The notes below the pieces were generated by a model, which did no database searches, was not told where the DNA came from, and saw only the letters and a list, made by a program, of their open reading frames with translations. A DNA stretch of 21,038 bases from Chloroflexota bacterium (lineage in GTDB: Bacteria > Chloroflexota > Anaerolineae > JACRMK01), in contig JACQEC010000133.1 of assembly GCA_016200765.1 (NCBI GenBank), forward strand, positions 1 to 21,038, written 5' to 3'. How positions within the stretch are numbered: position 1 is the stretch's first letter; each line of letters begins with the position of its first letter. The translations under genes were made by a program, and so were the position numbers. This document shows positions 1 through 7,225 of this stretch, in pieces.

Positions 1-132
1 ATCAAACTCGAGATGTTGAAGGTCAGCACCCAGATCAATCACTTCGCCCTCAAAGCAAAACTCTATCTCCAGGCTTTACAGACCGCCTTCACTGCGCTGC
101 GTGAATTGCAACCTGTTCGCCTGGCTGCGTAA
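1..132 (+). pseudogene. C-terminal end of a probable transposase (gene cut by the window edge)
   Basis: An open frame enters the window at base 1 and runs 43 codons to a TAA at 130-132, ending in ELQPVRLAA. The piece is helical, with alternating Leu and Ala residues and several Lys/Arg, and resembles the C-terminal tails of insertion-sequence transposases. This is a weak family call from general appearance; no DDE motif lies inside the visible part. The gene may be complete upstream of the window, so the pseudogene label only reflects that a fragment is visible. The repeat-rich, gene-free stretch that follows (133-355), with a plausible inverted-repeat end near 335-349, fits the right end of an insertion element lying just before the regulator promoter. 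Confidence 0.35.
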
Positions 133-207
133 GGTGAGTGATTAGAAGTCATTGACGGATTATATTCGGTATCGCTTCCGGTGACAAGTGGCCTAACCAA
201 TAGACCC

Positions 208-349
208 AGGGCCTCTCAAAAGTCGTTAGTGACGAGGTTCGCTCCCAGGGAATTGTCAAATCCAGCGGCCTGAAGTGGCGGATATGGCTATCCGCCGCAA
301 GCGAGGAACGGAAGCCTGTTAACTTGTCAAGGGGCTTTTGAAGGGCTCT
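208..349. repeat. Imperfect inverted repeat pair bounding a 142-bp segment
   Basis: The 15-mer AGGGCCTCTCAAAAG at 208-222 matches the reverse complement of CTTTTGAAGGGCTCT at 335-349 at 12 of 15 positions. The enclosed segment has no credible gene and contains a strong hairpin (277-296). It could be a small non-autonomous element, or the right arm may be the end of the insertion sequence whose transposase tail lies at 1-132. No target-site duplication is obvious to me. Confidence 0.35.
257..302 (+). repeat. REP-like hairpin repeat, copy 1
   Basis: This 46-bp block shares CAAATCCAGCG at its left and GGCTATCCGCCGCAAGC at its right with a block at 5594-5639 (right part GGCAATCCGCCGCGAGC). The spacing between the two shared parts is identical, 18 bp, and by eye 34 of 46 positions match. 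Inside it 277-284 and 289-296 form a perfect 8-bp stem (GGCGGATA with TATCCGCC) around a TGGC loop. The second copy keeps the TGGC loop and most of the stem, which suggests selection or common origin as a dispersed palindromic repeat rather than chance. Confidence 0.55.
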
Positions 350-355
350 AATCAG

Positions 356-384
356 TTGACAGTCGAATGGTTTAGTGGTATTTT
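356..384 (+). promoter_or_regulatory. Sigma70-type promoter of the GntR regulator gene
   Basis: A perfect -35 box TTGACA lies at 356-361. A 17-bp spacer separates it from a weaker -10 box TATTTT at 379-384 (four of six consensus bases). Transcription would start near 391, inside the palindromic operator at 386-402. The promoter begins only 6 bp after the right arm of the inverted repeat at 335-349. Confidence 0.6.
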
Positions 385-385
385 C

Positions 386-402
386 TTGTACACTGTATAC
401 AA
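386..402. promoter_or_regulatory. Palindromic operator, probable autoregulatory GntR/FCD site
   Basis: TTGTACACTGTATACAA is an imperfect 17-bp palindrome: the 8-bp half sites around a central T match at seven of eight positions. It contains the perfect 8-mer TGTATACA. TTGTATACAA-like sites are typical of FCD-type GntR regulators. It sits directly after the -10 box and 24 bp before the start codon of the regulator at 426, the expected place for autorepression. Binding itself is an inference. Confidence 0.6.
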
Positions 403-425
403 TATGCAATAGGAAGATTTGTGAC

Positions 426-1124
426 ATGACTGACATTAGCGTTCAGGATGACCTGGCTCTGCTCGCCAACTACAAGACCAAGCAAGAGCTTGCCTACGAC
501 GCACTGCGAGAGGCGATTATCACTTGCCGTTTCCCGCCAGGGAAAAGGCTGTTGGAAGTCGAACTGGCTCAACAGCTTGGTATCAGCCGCAGCCCGGTGC
601 GGGAAGCCCTCAAACGCCTCGGCTATGAGGGGCTGGTCACCGAAATTCCCCACGTCGGTGCGACGGTTTCGGAGGTCGGGCTCGAATCGCTCCACGAGTT
701 GTACTTGCTCCTGGCCGTATTGGAAGGGCTCGCCTGTCGTGAGGCAACGGACTTTCGGCTGGAAGCTACACTTCTGGCAATGGAGACGGAGCTCGAGGCG
801 ATGGACAGCGCCATCAATGCGGACAGCTACCTCGACTGGGTGCGCCACAATCGGGAGTTCCATTCTCTGTGCCGCAAGGATTGCCCCCTGCCTCATGTGC
901 AGCGCATCTTAGACGACACCCAGGATCGCATTCACCGTTTCCAGATTTTTCGTGGAGCGGCAACGCTTCGGGCAGTTCAGAGCCGACCGGAGCACATTGC
1001 TATCTACCAGGCAACGAAGGAACGCGACGCCCAAAAGGTCGAACTGCTGGTTCGCGCTCACTATCTCGAAGGCGACCGAGCGTTCAAAGAGTATTTACGC
1101 ACGATGCCTGAAGACCCTGGCTGA
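426..1124 (+). CDS. GntR-family transcriptional regulator, FCD (FadR) subfamily
   Basis: This 232-residue regulator probably senses a pathway intermediate and controls the locus. Residues about 20-80 form the winged helix, with the typical run of RLLEVELAQQLGISRSPVRE followed by ALKRL and a GLV wing. Residues about 90-220 form the helical FCD ligand domain. FCD domains usually bind a metal with Asp-x3-His plus two further His; here His146, His190 and His212 are present, but the Asp position is Asn142. The frame is open further upstream, but ATG 426 is preferred because AGGAAG at 411-416 lies 9 bp before it and it leaves promoter and operator outside the gene. It is divergent from nothing and reads toward the DUF917 genes 98 bp downstream. 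The specific effector is unknown. Confidence 0.9.
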   Translation: MTDISVQDDLALLANYKTKQELAYDALREAIITCRFPPGKRLLEVELAQQLGISRSPVREALKRLGYEGLVTEIPHVGATVSEVGLESLHELYLLLAVLEGLACREATDFRLEATLLAMETELEAMDSAINADSYLDWVRHNREFHSLCRKDCPLPHVQRILDDTQDRIHRFQIFRGAATLRAVQSRPEHIAIYQATKERDAQKVELLVRAHYLEGDRAFKEYLRTMPEDPG

Positions 1125-1222
1125 GCCTCACCGCGCCCTTCGTCAGTTGGTTGCACGCCTCTGGCCGCGCCGCTGCGGCCGATCATAGCACGACGATTTT
1201 GCACAAGGAGCTTGGCTGATTT

Positions 1223-2199
1223 ATGAAGATGACTTTAGCGACGCAGCAGGATTGTGAAGATTTCGTGCGCGGTCTTACGTTCCTTGGCACCGGCGGCGGC
1301 GGCGCGCCTGAGCGCGGCTTGAAACTGCCCTGTACGACAATACCCTCCCCGTCGCACTGCGCGAGTTGGCACAGTACGCGGGCGTGGAGATTGGCGCCGT
1401 CGTTCCCGGCGAGGTCGGCGCCGGGAACTCGACCGTGCCGATGATTACCGCTGCCGCCATGGGTATTCAGACTGTGGATGGAGATTACGCTGGCGGGCGC
1501 TCTATCCCCGAACTCTCTCAAACGACTCCCGAAGTGTTCGGTAAATCGTTGTTCCCAGTGGTCATGGTCGATCGCTGGGGGGACATTTCAATCATCAAAG
1601 CGGGCGCGAGCGCGCAGATGGCAGACCGGATCGGCCGCATGCTGGCCGCGGCAGCTTACGGCGGCGTTGCGTTTGCCTGCCTGCTGATGCAAGCCAAAGA
1701 AGCGAAGACACAGATGAACCCTGGCAGTATGAGCCAGGCGCTGCAAATTGGACGGATACTGCGGCAGGCGCGCGCGCGGGGCGACGACCCGGCCAATGAA
1801 GTCGTGAAGCAGCATGATGGCTGGGTGCTCTTCCGCGGCGAGGTCACGGCCAGCGTGGTCGAAGATAAAGAAGCGTATATGTTCGGCTACGGCACTCACC
1901 AGCTGAGGGGTGTCGACGAATTTGCGCGCCATACGTTTCGCATCTGGTACAAAAATGAATATCACGTCTCATGGCTCGACGACCAGCCATATGTCATGAG
2001 CCCGGACGCGATGGCGGTCATCGATCTGTCCAACGGCGAGCCGCACGTCAACAACAGCATCGCCGCCGGACAGCGCGTGGCCGTCGTCGGGCGCCAAGCA
2101 GCGGCTGCCCATCGCACAGCGCGCGGAGTCGAAGTCCTGGGGCCTCGCCACTTTGGATTCGAGCTCGACTATATTCCGATTGAACAAAAGGTCAGGTGA
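1223..2199 (+). pseudogene. DUF917 (S-Me-THD) gene with internal deletion and frameshift
   Basis: The first frame starts at ATG 1223 (AAGGAG at 1205-1210, a long 12-bp spacing) and gives a normal DUF917 N-terminus with the glycine loop LGTGGGG at residues 21-27. Homology then jumps to another frame, which reads TLPVALRELAQYAGVEIGAV from about 1342 and stays open to TGA at 2199. Compared with the intact neighbour at 2203-3360, about 166 bp (55 codons, including the region carrying MGGRPPK) are missing. The loss is not a multiple of three, which explains the frame change. The conserved DGDYAGRAIPEL motif also carries one extra glycine codon (DGDYAGGRSIPEL). The distal 280 codons are otherwise clean, so the damage is recent, or a shortened protein is made from TTG 1366. 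An assembly error is possible. Confidence 0.8.
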
Positions 2200-2202
2200 G
2201 CC

Positions 2203-3360
2203 ATGCCCAGCAAAACGCTTAGTGACAAACGACAAGTCGAGGACTTTGTCCACGGCCTGACTTTCCTCGGCACCGGCGGCGGCGGCGGGCCGGCCGTCAA
2301 TGGCATCAATTCTCTGATGGCAGAGCTGGAAGCCGGCAGACCCGTTGCCTGGGCCGATATTGACACGCTGCCCGACGACGTGTGGACGGTGACCGTGGCC
2401 GGTATGGGCGGGCGACCGCCCAAAGAGGGGCCGCCGGCCGATGAATTGCAGGCGCTCGGGCTGGTGACGGAAAAATATCCTTTCCGCACGACGCTGCCCG
2501 CAGCCGCCAACGAACTGGCCGCCTATAAGGGCGTCAAGATTTCCGCCGTCATCCCCATCGAACTGGGCAGCGGCAACACGCCGGGGCCGATGGTGGTTGC
2601 TAACCAACTTGGCATTCCGACGATCGACGGCGACTACGCCGGGCGCGCCATTCCCGAACTGACCAACCTCAAGCCGGAAATTTTTGGCGTTCCGATTGCG
2701 CCGATTGCCTTTGTCGACAAGTGGGGCGACATCGTGCTCGTGCGCGAGACGGCCAGCACCGAGATGGCCGACCGCATCGGCCGGATGCTCTGCCTCGGCG
2801 CCTATAGCGGCGTCGGCATCGCCTGTTACCTGCTGCAGGTCAGGGACGCGCGGCGTTATATGGTTAGCCATACGTTGAGCAAGTCGCTAATGCTGGGCGC
2901 GGCGCGGCGGCGGGCTTTGGAAACGGGACTCGAACCGGTCGAACCGCTGGCGCGCGCGGCTGGTGGATGGGTGCTGTTCCGCGGCGAAGTGGCGCAGGCC
3001 GAGTGGGAAAACCGCGGCGGTTTCATGTTCGGCTATGGCACCCATCATCTGAAGGGCGTGGGTCCGGACAGCGGGCACACGTGCAAGGTCTGGTACAAGA
3101 ACGAGCATCACATCATGTGGATCGACGGCAGTCCTTGTGTCACCAGCCCCGATATCATCGCGCTGGTCGACGCGGCGACGGGCGAAGCCCTGCCAAACAA
3201 CGTGATCGCCGCCGGCCAGCACCTGGCTGTGATTGGCACACCGGTTTCCGACCCCGCCTACCGCACCGATGCGGGCCTGGCAATCCTGGCGCCGAAGCAT
3301 TTTGGATTCGATATCCCCTACGTCCCCATTGAAGATGTCGTAGGCCGGCGCAAGGCGTAG
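2203..3360 (+). CDS. DUF917 / S-Me-THD domain protein (subfamily 1)
   Basis: This is an intact, probably cytosolic, 385-residue protein of the DUF917 family (Pfam PF06032; from memory renamed after S-methyl-thiohydantoin desulfurase). Seen in the sequence are a glycine-rich loop LGTGGGG (22-28), GMGGRPPKEG near residue 70, the central acidic motif DGDYAGRAIPEL starting at Asp142, GGWVLFRGEV near 260, and the C-terminal KHFGFDIPYVPIED. The N-terminal half is the family catalytic domain and the C-terminal third the second S-Me-THD domain. ATG 2203 follows the stop of the broken copy by 3 bp, with a purine-rich AGGTCAGG ahead of it. It is clearly a paralogue of that copy and of 5919-7052. A role in (thio)hydantoin ring processing is inferred from the family and from the HyuA homologue downstream; the substrate is not known. 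Confidence 0.85.
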   Translation: MPSKTLSDKRQVEDFVHGLTFLGTGGGGGPAVNGINSLMAELEAGRPVAWADIDTLPDDVWTVTVAGMGGRPPKEGPPADELQALGLVTEKYPFRTTLPAAANELAAYKGVKISAVIPIELGSGNTPGPMVVANQLGIPTIDGDYAGRAIPELTNLKPEIFGVPIAPIAFVDKWGDIVLVRETASTEMADRIGRMLCLGAYSGVGIACYLLQVRDARRYMVSHTLSKSLMLGAARRRALETGLEPVEPLARAAGGWVLFRGEVAQAEWENRGGFMFGYGTHHLKGVGPDSGHTCKVWYKNEHHIMWIDGSPCVTSPDIIALVDAATGEALPNNVIAAGQHLAVIGTPVSDPAYRTDAGLAILAPKHFGFDIPYVPIEDVVGRRKA

Positions 3361-3452
3361 AGGATGGCGCTGGGTCAAATGATCCATGGACCGCGGATGC
3401 GCCGGCAGAACGCTGGTCGCGTCCAAGCTGCCGTTCCCGGTGAGGTGCGAGC

Positions 3453-4466
3453 GTGATTCAATTGACAGCCGAGCAGGAAGAGCGCGCGAAACGTATTCAT
3501 GACGAGGCGCTGGTCGTCGATACGCACTGCGACACTCTGATGGATATTGAGAAGGGCGTGCGCCAACTTGGGGAACGCTCCGACAAAGGGCATATCGACC
3601 TGCCGCGCCTGAAGGAAGGCGGCGTTGATGCGCAGGTCTTCGCCTGCTGGGTAGGCGGGACCAAAGCCGTCGAGCCGCTGAAACACTTCATGGTCATGGC
3701 CGACCATTTCTACCAGCAACTCGGCAAGAACCCGGATACCGTTGTAGCGGCGACGACCACGCGCGAAATCCGCGCGGCCAAACAGGCCGGGAAAATTGCG
3801 GCGGTGCTGGGCATGGAAGGGGGGGAGCCGCTCGAAGGCGAATTGGGCACGCTGCGGCTGTTCTACCGGCTGGGACTGCGGGTAGTAACGCTGGTCTGGG
3901 GCGGGCGCAACAAGCTGGGCGATGCGGTATTTGGCGACTCGCGCGCCACGTCGGGCCTGACCGACTATGGCGTCGAAGTGGTCAAGGAGATGAACCGGCT
4001 CGGCATGGTCATTGATGTTTCGCACCTGAACGCGCGCGGTGTCGAGGATGTGCTGGAAATCAGCACGATGCCTATCATCGCGTCGCATTCCAACGCGCGC
4101 GCCGTTTTTGATCATGTGCGCAACCTGAGCGACGACCAGATCAGGGCCATCGCGGCTAAGGGCGGCTTGATTCATTCGGTATTCACCTTCCTGCACCAGG
4201 ACCGCACCAAAGGCTCACTCGACGATGTGCTCGACCATATGGAGCACATCATGAAACTGGTTGGGCCCGACCATCTTGGCATTGGCTCCGACCTCGACGG
4301 CATCCAGAATTCGCCCATCGGGTTGGAAGACGCCTCGAAGATGATCAACATCACACGCGGGTTGGTGGCGCGCGGCTACACCATCGGCGCTATCCGCCAG
4401 ATCCTCGGCGAGAATTTCCTGCGCGTATTCGCGCAGATCACTCGCGAAGAGCAGATCACAGGGTAA
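3453..4466 (+). CDS. Membrane-type dipeptidase, peptidase family M19
   Basis: The 337-residue product belongs to the renal dipeptidase family of di-zinc hydrolases, which cleave dipeptides, including D-amino-acid and modified ones. All family metal and catalytic positions can be seen: His25 and Asp27 in VVDTHCDTL, Glu122 in GMEGGEPLEGE, His191 in VIDVSHLN, His212 in SHSNAR and Asp280 in GIGSDLDG. There is no signal peptide, so it should act in the cytosol. The start is GTG 3453, with GGTGAGG about 10 bp upstream. It lies 92 bp after a DUF917 gene and 4 bp before the aminopeptidase gene, so the two peptidases are almost certainly co-transcribed. In this context it probably hydrolyses a dipeptide-like product brought in by the ABC importer or released by ring opening. 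Confidence 0.92.
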   Translation: MIQLTAEQEERAKRIHDEALVVDTHCDTLMDIEKGVRQLGERSDKGHIDLPRLKEGGVDAQVFACWVGGTKAVEPLKHFMVMADHFYQQLGKNPDTVVAATTTREIRAAKQAGKIAAVLGMEGGEPLEGELGTLRLFYRLGLRVVTLVWGGRNKLGDAVFGDSRATSGLTDYGVEVVKEMNRLGMVIDVSHLNARGVEDVLEISTMPIIASHSNARAVFDHVRNLSDDQIRAIAAKGGLIHSVFTFLHQDRTKGSLDDVLDHMEHIMKLVGPDHLGIGSDLDGIQNSPIGLEDASKMINITRGLVARGYTIGAIRQILGENFLRVFAQITREEQITG

Positions 4467-4470
4467 CGAC

Positions 4471-5514
4471 ATGAGCATCATCAATAAGGCCCAGATCGAG
4501 TCCGGCGTCCTGAACATGCTGAAGGTCAACATGGGCGTGAGGCCCGGCGAGAGCATCCTCGTCGTCGGCGACCCGCCCGCCTTCCCCAACTGGAGCGCGA
4601 TGGGCAGCGACGAACTGGAGCGGATGTTGGAGCGCAGCCTGCTGGCCAAGGCCGTCGCCGAGATTGCTGCCGCGCAGCTTCCCGAGAATCGCGTCGAGTT
4701 TTATGCGTACCCGGCGGTGGCGCGCTCCGGTGCGGAGCCGATTGCCGAACTGGGCGAGCGCATGGCCTCCGCCGACGTGGTCATCGCCATCACGAACCGC
4801 TCGCTGTCGCACACTGACGCGCGTCAGAACGCCTGCCTCGCAGGCGCGCGCATCGCCAGCATGCCCGGCTTTAGCGTGCGTATGTTCGAGCCGAATGGGC
4901 CGATGAACGCCGACTACCGCGAGATCGAGCGCATCTCGCTGCCGGTCGCTCGCCGCCTGACGCAGGCGACAGAGGCCGGCGTGAGCTCGCCGGCCGGGAC
5001 GAATATCCGCATGAGCCTGGCCGGGCGCGAAGCTATCGCCGACAGCGGACTCTTTGTAACCAAGGGCAGTTTTGGCAACCTGCCGGCCGGGGAGAGTTTT
5101 ATCGCGCCGCTCGAAGGCACCGCCGAAGGCCAACTGGTGGTCGAACCGGGCTGGGCGCGCGGGTTGACCGAACTGATGACGGTCCGCTTTCACGCCGGTC
5201 TCGTGAGCGAGGTGGTGGGCGGCGGCGCGGTGGGCGATAACCTGCGCCGGATGCTCGGCTTCAGCGGCGGCGAAGTGGTGATGGAACGTCGCAACCTGGC
5301 CGAACTGGGGGTCGGCACCAATGCCCAGGCCCGCCCCGGGGAGAGCCTGGTCGAAACCGAGAAAGTGATGGGCACGGTCCATATCGCCGTCGGCGACAAC
5401 GCTCACATCGGCGGTGCTGTGACGGCCGATCTGCACATGGACTTCGTTCTACCGCATACCGTGCTTGTGCTCGATGGTGAGACGGTAATGGCGGACGGCA
5501 AGCTGTTGATTTAA
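4471..5514 (+). CDS. M29-like metallo-aminopeptidase (leucyl aminopeptidase / AmpS family)
   Basis: This 347-residue protein carries the signatures of the M29 aminopeptidase T/AmpS family: GNLPAGE with Glu208, followed by APLEGTAEG; ELGVGTNA at 278-285 (metal-binding Glu); GTVHIAVGDN with His304; and LHMDF with His322 and Asp324. These correspond to the cocatalytic metal ligands, so the enzyme should be active. It is shorter than typical M29 enzymes (about 370-410 residues), mainly in the N-terminal part. It has no signal peptide. ATG 4471 is 4 bp after the dipeptidase stop, with GGGTAA as a modest ribosome site. Together with the dipeptidase it would complete peptide hydrolysis in the cytosol. 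Many relatives are annotated only as leucyl aminopeptidase, and true substrate preference is unknown. Confidence 0.82.
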   Translation: MSIINKAQIESGVLNMLKVNMGVRPGESILVVGDPPAFPNWSAMGSDELERMLERSLLAKAVAEIAAAQLPENRVEFYAYPAVARSGAEPIAELGERMASADVVIAITNRSLSHTDARQNACLAGARIASMPGFSVRMFEPNGPMNADYREIERISLPVARRLTQATEAGVSSPAGTNIRMSLAGREAIADSGLFVTKGSFGNLPAGESFIAPLEGTAEGQLVVEPGWARGLTELMTVRFHAGLVSEVVGGGAVGDNLRRMLGFSGGEVVMERRNLAELGVGTNAQARPGESLVETEKVMGTVHIAVGDNAHIGGAVTADLHMDFVLPHTVLVLDGETVMADGKLLI

Positions 5515-5593
5515 GGGGGCAGTCCCAGGAGCATCGGTTTTAGGATCAATACCGTTCAAATAAGGATCGCTCGTGCTGGACTCCCGCTGGTCG

Positions 5594-5639
5594 CAAATCC
5601 AGCGCATCCAGGCTGCGGAGTTGGCAATCCGCCGCGAGC
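5594..5639 (+). repeat. REP-like hairpin repeat, copy 2
   Basis: This is the second copy of the 46-bp block at 257-302, with the same 11-bp left part, the same 18-bp spacing and 15 of 17 matching bases in the right part. The hairpin is GCGGAGT with AATCCGC around the same TGGC loop, with one mismatch. It ends exactly where homology to DUF917 resumes (about 5641), so it marks the truncation point of the remnant. Confidence 0.55.
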
Positions 5640-5640
5640 C

Positions 5641-5850
5641 GATGTCCCTTATTTGATCTGCCTGCTCAACCCGGGAAGCGGCGAAGGATACAGCCATACG
5701 CTGATCAAGCGGGGCGACGCGGTTTCTGCCATTGGCATTAAAGGCGTCGAGGCCTTCCGCTCGGCCAAAGGGCTGGCGGCGGCCGGGCCGGCGCACTTCG
5801 GGTTCGATATTCCGTATATGGCGATTGAGGACGTGATGCGTGAAAAGTAG
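5641..5850 (+). pseudogene. C-terminal remnant of a DUF917 gene
   Basis: About 70 codons to TAG at 5850 match only the last part of DUF917 proteins. SGEGYSHTLIKRGDAVSAIG corresponds to the domain just before the end, and FRSAKGL, then GPAHFGFDIPYMAIED, match YRSAKGL and GPRHFGFDIDYITVE of the intact gene that follows. There is no start, glycine loop or DGDY motif. The homology begins directly after the REP-like repeat, so about 310 N-terminal codons are gone. A peptide from TTG 5653 is formally possible but would lack the catalytic part. Confidence 0.8.
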
Positions 5851-5867
5851 ACGGTAATTCGTTCGGG

Positions 5868-5879
5868 GACTCGCGAGTC
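5868..5879. promoter_or_regulatory. 12-bp perfect palindrome upstream of a DUF917 gene
   Basis: GACTCGCGAGTC lies 26 bp before the ribosome site of the DUF917 gene at 5919. It could be an operator, but it differs from the TTGTA-type site of the GntR gene and no promoter boxes are evident beside it. Chance occurrence cannot be excluded. Confidence 0.25.
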
Positions 5880-5918
5880 GCAATTCGCATCTCGTACCAC
5901 CCTTTAAGGAGAAATGTC

Positions 5919-7052
5919 ATGCCGACTAGAAGCTTGAAGACCAGGCAGGAGTGCGAGGACTTTGTGCGGGGCGCGACGTTCTTTGGCGTCGGCGGCGGAG
6001 GGCCGCCCGCGCGCGGCAACCAACTGTTGGGCGAGCAGATCGACGCCGGCCGCGTAATCCGCTGGGTGGATATATCCGAAATCGACGACGAGGCGTGGAC
6101 CGTCTGCCCGTTCGGCATGGGCGGCCGCCCGCCCAAGGGCCATCCCACTCCCGAAGAATTGAAAGAGGCGGGACTCGACCAGCCCAAAGTGAGCAACAAC
6201 CTGCAAGCGGCTATTGAGGCGCTGGCCGATTACATGCACATCAAGATTGGCGCGGTTGTGCCCGTCGAGTTGGGCGGCTCGAACACGCCCGGACCGCTCA
6301 TCGCCGGCATGAACCTCGGCATCCCGACGGTGGACGGCGACTACACGGGGCGTGCCATCCCGGAGATCACTCAAATCACGCCTGAAATCTACGGCAAGCG
6401 CAGCTGGCCCCTGGCCAGCGTCGACCGCTGGGGCAACGTCTGCATTATCAAGGAAGCGGTCGGAACAGCCATGGCAGAGCGTATCGGCAAGCTGATGAGC
6501 CGCGCGGCGTTTGGCGGCTGCGGCATGGCCGGCTTCCTGCTCAAGGGCAGAGAGATGAAGCAGATTATCGTGCGCGATTCGTTGAGCAAGTGCCTGGACA
6601 TGGGCCTGGCGATCCGGAAGGCGCTGGCCGGCGGACAAGACCCGGTCGAGGCGGCGGCGCGGCAGGGTGGCGGCTGGGTGTTGTTCCGCGGCAGCGTCAC
6701 GGCGACCGAGTGGGATGAATCGCAGCCGTACATGTACGGCATCGGCACCAACCGGATCGAGGGCAGCGGCGCGTTCCAGGGGCAGCAGTTCGCCATCTGG
6801 TACAAGAACGAAAACCATATTACCTGGAAGGGCGGGAAACCTTTCGTCACCAGCCCCGACATCATTGCCGTGCTGGACGAGCAGAGCGGCGAGCCGCTGA
6901 CCAACGCCGATGTGATAGAAGGGCGCAAGGTCGCGGTGGTCGGCCTGCCGGCCATCGCGGGTTACCGCAGCGCCAAGGGGCTTGAGGTGCTGGGACCGCG
7001 CCACTTCGGGTTTGACATAGACTACATCACTGTCGAAAAGCAGGTGGCATAA
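5919..7052 (+). CDS. DUF917 / S-Me-THD domain protein (subfamily 1), second intact copy
   Basis: This 377-residue intact paralogue of the 2203-3360 product has FGVGGGG at 22-28 (Val replaces the usual Thr of LGTGGGG), GMGGRPPKGHP near residue 68, DGDYTGRAIPEI from Asp139, GGWVLFRGSV, and the C-terminal end GPRHFGFDIDYITVE. ATG 5919 has a strong AAGGAG at 5906-5911, 7 bp upstream. It is flanked by a C-terminal remnant before and an N-terminal remnant after, so it is the survivor of a former tandem array. The Thr-to-Val change in the glycine loop may alter its chemistry or mark a structural role; this is inference. Cytosolic, no signal peptide. Confidence 0.85.
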   Translation: MPTRSLKTRQECEDFVRGATFFGVGGGGPPARGNQLLGEQIDAGRVIRWVDISEIDDEAWTVCPFGMGGRPPKGHPTPEELKEAGLDQPKVSNNLQAAIEALADYMHIKIGAVVPVELGGSNTPGPLIAGMNLGIPTVDGDYTGRAIPEITQITPEIYGKRSWPLASVDRWGNVCIIKEAVGTAMAERIGKLMSRAAFGGCGMAGFLLKGREMKQIIVRDSLSKCLDMGLAIRKALAGGQDPVEAAARQGGGWVLFRGSVTATEWDESQPYMYGIGTNRIEGSGAFQGQQFAIWYKNENHITWKGGKPFVTSPDIIAVLDEQSGEPLTNADVIEGRKVAVVGLPAIAGYRSAKGLEVLGPRHFGFDIDYITVEKQVA

Positions 7053-7190
7053 GCATGGCAACTCGTGCGTTGACCAAACAAGACTTGTGGGATTCGGTAA
7101 TCGGCGGGACCGTGCTGGGCACGGGCGGCGGGGGCATAGCCGCCTCGCGCGGGCTCTTTGATTTGGAAAAGCCCAATTGGGTCAGGATTC

Positions 7191-7219
7191 TTGACAGTGT
7201 ATGGCGGCAAGTGTATTAT
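7191..7219 (+). promoter_or_regulatory. Strong sigma70-type promoter of the ABC importer operon
   Basis: A perfect -35 TTGACA at 7191-7196, an optimal 17-bp spacer and a -10 TATTAT at 7214-7219 (five of six) make this the best promoter in the window. The start would be near 7226, leaving a leader of about 375 nt before the binding-protein gene at 7602. Its first bases, TTGACAGT, are the same as at the regulator promoter (356-363). Confidence 0.75.
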
Positions 7220-7225
7220 TTTGCC

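Larger units (their letters stand above)
5515..5918. other. Gene-free gap with a repeat and a gene remnant
   Basis: The 404 bp between the aminopeptidase and the next intact DUF917 gene hold a second REP-like repeat (5594-5639), a C-terminal DUF917 remnant (5641-5850) and a 12-bp palindrome (5868-5879). CAAATAAGG at 5557-5565 and CCTTATTTG at 5647-5655 form a perfect 9-bp inverted pair that brackets the repeat. I see no convincing promoter or T-tailed terminator here. Confidence 0.6.

Noticed and set aside
1163..1180. GGCCGC/GCGGCC hairpin after the regulator gene as a terminator
   Set aside because: Only a 6-bp stem, and no T-run follows directly; the next gene has its own ribosome site and may be read through.
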